Assembly: GCA_002316385.1 (NCBI GenBank)
Contig: DCDL01000035.1
Coordinates: 13,084-19,625 of the forward strand
Source of the DNA: Clostridium sp. UBA1056
Lineage (GTDB): Bacteria; Bacillota; Clostridia; Clostridiales; Clostridiaceae
Reading direction: 5' to 3'
DNA: 6,542 nucleotides
Positions 5,847 to 6,542 of this stretch are shown here, in pieces. The notes under the pieces are model-generated. The model saw only the letters and a list, made by a program, of their open reading frames with translations, had not been told where the DNA came from and searched no databases. The translations under genes and the position numbers were made by a program. Numbering within the stretch: position 1 is the stretch's first letter; each line of letters begins with the position of its first letter.

Positions 5847-6455
5847 ATGAATTTTAAAGATAGCGAAACTCGAGTTAATTTAATGAGATCCTTTGCCGGT
5901 GAAAGCCAAGCAAGAAATAGATATACCATTGCTGCAAGTGTAGCAAGAAAAGAAGGTCTTTACATAGTTGAGCATGTATTTACCTACACTGCAAATCAAG
6001 AAATGGCTCATGCTAATCAATTTTATCAAAGACTTAAAGAAGAAGCTGGAAATAATATTGAAATTGGAAATGGAGCGTATCCTGTAGATTTATATGATTC
6101 TACTTTAAAGCTTTTAAAATCTGCTCATCATAATGAATATGAAGAATATGATGATGTTTATAGTAATTTTTCAAAAATTGCTAAGGAAGAAGGTTTTAAT
6201 GCTATTTCCATACTATTTAGTAATATAGCTTCTGTAGAAAAAATCCACGGTGATAGATTTAATTACTTTGCTAAACAATTAGAAGAAGAAACTTTATTTA
6301 GACGTGATGACTCAATTCAATGGTTCTGTACGAATTGTGGTTATATACATGAAGGAAAGGAAGCTCCTAAAGCTTGTCCTGTGTGCCAACACCCTCAAGG
6401 TTACTTCATAGAATTCTCTCGTTCACAATTTGGTTCTAACTACTTTGCAAAGTAA
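5847..6455 (+). CDS. rbr: Rubrerythrin (diiron peroxidase with rubredoxin domain)
   Basis: Cytoplasmic non-haem iron protein that reduces hydrogen peroxide in anaerobes. It has 202 residues from the ATG at 5847, slightly longer than classical rubrerythrin. The N-terminal four-helix ferritin-like domain (about 1-148) carries the diiron ligands: Glu19 in GESQARNRY, Glu52 and His55 in EMAH, Glu97 and Glu100 in NEYEEY, and Glu131 and His134 in VEKIH. The C-terminal rubredoxin-type domain holds one iron on Cys161, Cys164, Cys177 and Cys180 (FCTNCGY and CPVC). A 13-residue tail (FSRSQFGSNYFAK) follows. All ligands are present. The gene is divergent from nrdDG across a 372-bp spacer. Nothing resembling a strong terminator is visible in the 87 bp to the window edge. 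Clostridial homologues are often controlled by PerR, but I cannot point to a clear PerR box here. Confidence 0.97.
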   Translation: MNFKDSETRVNLMRSFAGESQARNRYTIAASVARKEGLYIVEHVFTYTANQEMAHANQFYQRLKEEAGNNIEIGNGAYPVDLYDSTLKLLKSAHHNEYEEYDDVYSNFSKIAKEEGFNAISILFSNIASVEKIHGDRFNYFAKQLEEETLFRRDDSIQWFCTNCGYIHEGKEAPKACPVCQHPQGYFIEFSRSQFGSNYFAK

Positions 6456-6542
6456 TTTCTTGTAGCTTTTAAAAAACTTACAATGAATAATTATAACTAT
6501 AAGAGCCATACTAATTTTGTAGTTAGGCACATGAAAATAAAT

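Noticed and set aside
6456..6542. Weak inverted repeats after rubrerythrin (TTGTA/TACAA and TAACTA/TAGTTA)
   Set aside because: The stems are only 5-6 bp without a T run, and the window ends too soon to judge.

Overview
This window is strongly AT-rich. Its codons favour A or T in the third position, and its genes are typical of strict anaerobes: class III ribonucleotide reductase and rubrerythrin. Together these suggest a low-GC anaerobic Firmicute, most likely Clostridium or a close relative. That placement is an inference from composition and gene content, not from a marker gene. There are six protein-coding genes, five on the minus strand and one on the plus strand. I see no tRNA, rRNA, CRISPR array, insertion sequence or phage gene.

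Layout from left to right: (i) 1-167 is AT-rich and I see no gene in it. (ii) 168-1352 (minus) is an AI-2E/PerM-type multi-pass membrane protein. (iii) A clear rho-independent terminator at 1516-1561 closes an unrecognised 174-residue membrane-anchored protein (1565-2089, minus). (iv) A long AT-only inverted repeat (2151-2201) lies between that gene and the next unit. (v) 5474-2226 (minus) holds nrdD, nrdG and a dUTPase-family gene, with gaps of 14 and 40 bp, and is probably one operon. It has a good sigma-A-type promoter, a leader with two adjacent hairpins, and a perfect 15-bp palindrome upstream of the -35 box. (vi) Rubrerythrin is transcribed divergently on the plus strand (5847-6455).

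How the genes fit together: NrdD reduces ribonucleoside triphosphates using a glycyl radical that NrdG installs. Because class III enzymes act on triphosphates, UTP reduction makes dUTP directly. A dUTPase in the same transcript would remove dUTP and supply dUMP for thymidylate synthesis. Glycyl-radical enzymes are destroyed by oxygen, and rubrerythrin is a peroxide-scavenging protein of anaerobes, so the divergent pairing makes sense for an anaerobe exposed to oxidants.

I do not see an obviously new multi-gene system here. The items most worth a second look are the dUTPase-like protein, which has Glu where the family has its catalytic Asp, the tandem hairpin leader of nrdD, the palindrome between nrdD and rubrerythrin, and the uncharacterised 174-residue protein.
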